This document shows positions 5,363 to 5,856 of a stretch of 5,856 nt of DNA, piece by piece; position 1 is the stretch's first letter; every line of letters starts with the position of its first letter. The DNA is taken from positions 1 to 5,856 of the forward strand of contig CAYZME010000102.1 of assembly GCA_964479435.1 (NCBI GenBank). Direction: 5' to 3'. The notes under the pieces are model-generated. The model searched no databases and was not told where the DNA came from. It saw only the letters and a program-made list of their open reading frames with translations. The position numbers were made by a program, and so were the translations under genes. The DNA comes from JAAYKS01 sp964479435 (lineage in GTDB: Bacteria > Bacillota > Clostridia > Saccharofermentanales > UBA5734).

Positions 5363-5856
5363 TCAGAAGTAGCTGAGGTTTTTTTGTGATTCCTGATCCG
5401 TCAAGGGACGATCGATCATGTGCGGGCGGGCCATGAATCGCTCAAACATCCGCAAGGAGCGGATCAGGTAAAACCCGTCACAGATCCGCTCATCGATGGT
5501 AAACATCAGCTTGATGTATTTTTTGCTCTCGACCCCGTCCGACGTGTGGATGGTTTTCTCTTGAATGCGGCCGATGGTCATAAAGATCGATGTGGTGCCA
5601 ATCTCATACAAGTGGTGGAAAGGCGCGTCGGCACCGATGGAGCCGAGGTTGGAAATCCAGATACTGGAATAAAAGGGCAGAATTTCGATCAGCGCCTTGG
5701 GCAGAATCCCGTGAAAATCCGCCACCCGAATCAGACTGACGAGAAAACGCAAAAGCCAGCGCGGCATCCAGGAAGTCAGCTTCATCAGTTTGTCGTCGCC
5801 TTTTTCCAACCCCTCTTTGAGATCCCGGTTCTGCTCATTGACTTTGCGCGCGACCG
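5363..5856 (-). CDS. 2-oxoacid dehydrogenase E2/CAT-fold acyltransferase homologue, N-terminus beyond window
   Basis: The C-terminal 163 residues of a protein whose start lies to the right of the window; the frame is open to base 5856. The fold is recognisable from WISNLGSIGADAPFHHLYE (66-84 of the visible part), the strand TTSIFMTIGRIQEK (87-100) and the terminal DERICDGFYLIRSLRMFERF (121-140), which align with the catalytic domain of lipoamide acyltransferases (E2) and chloramphenicol acetyltransferase. In those enzymes the motif is DHRxxDG or HHxxxDG with a catalytic histidine; here that position is Glu122, while Asp126-Gly127 are kept. The protein is therefore either non-catalytic or works differently. 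No lipoyl domain can be judged because the N-terminus is missing. Similar DERICDG proteins are, as I recall, found in Clostridia. Fold assignment is firm, function is not. Confidence 0.85.
   Translation of the reverse strand, partial: VARKVNEQNRDLKEGLEKGDDKLMKLTSWMPRWLLRFLVSLIRVADFHGILPKALIEILPFYSSIWISNLGSIGADAPFHHLYEIGTTSIFMTIGRIQEKTIHTSDGVESKKYIKLMFTIDERICDGFYLIRSLRMFERFMARPHMIDRPLTDQESQKNLSYF

Overview
The window looks like chromosomal DNA from a moderately GC-rich (about 55-60% by eye) member of the Bacillota, probably a Clostridia-like anaerobe. The grounds are strong AAGGAG/GGAGG ribosome binding sites, a FabT-like MarR regulator, an acyl-CoA ligase of the type common in Clostridia, and an E2/CAT-fold acyltransferase with a DERICDG motif. 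No lineage-defining marker is present, so the assignment is an inference. There are eight protein genes, two of them cut by the window edges. I see no RNA genes, mobile elements or CRISPR.

Left part (1-2540, minus strand): a compact acyl-metabolism operon read right to left. A FabT-like MarR regulator is followed after 1 nt by a stand-alone acyl carrier protein, and after 13 nt by an AMP-forming acyl-CoA/acyl-ACP ligase whose C-terminus is beyond base 1. The operon has its own promoter, an extended -10 TGTTATAAT. A 13-bp site just downstream, TTTGATTTACAAA, resembles the FabT operator, so the operon is probably autoregulated by acyl-chain status. Inferred job: activation of free fatty acids onto CoA or onto the dedicated ACP, under control of a lipid-sensing repressor.

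Middle (2581-3945, minus strand): a complete HflX ribosome-splitting GTPase with a good promoter candidate so close to the start codon that the message could be leaderless. It diverges from the next group across about 200 bp of regulatory DNA.

Right-middle (4143-5329, plus strand): a small XRE-type helix-turn-helix protein, then a DUF4234 membrane protein and a DUF2752 membrane protein whose TTG start overlaps the preceding stop. The last two form a translationally coupled pair with a possible promoter at the end of the regulator gene. The function of this pair is unknown.

Right edge (5363-5856, minus strand): the C-terminal part of a 2-oxoacid-dehydrogenase-E2/CAT-fold acyltransferase homologue. 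The usual catalytic histidine is replaced by glutamate. It converges on the DUF2752 gene across 33 bp that contain a small hairpin.
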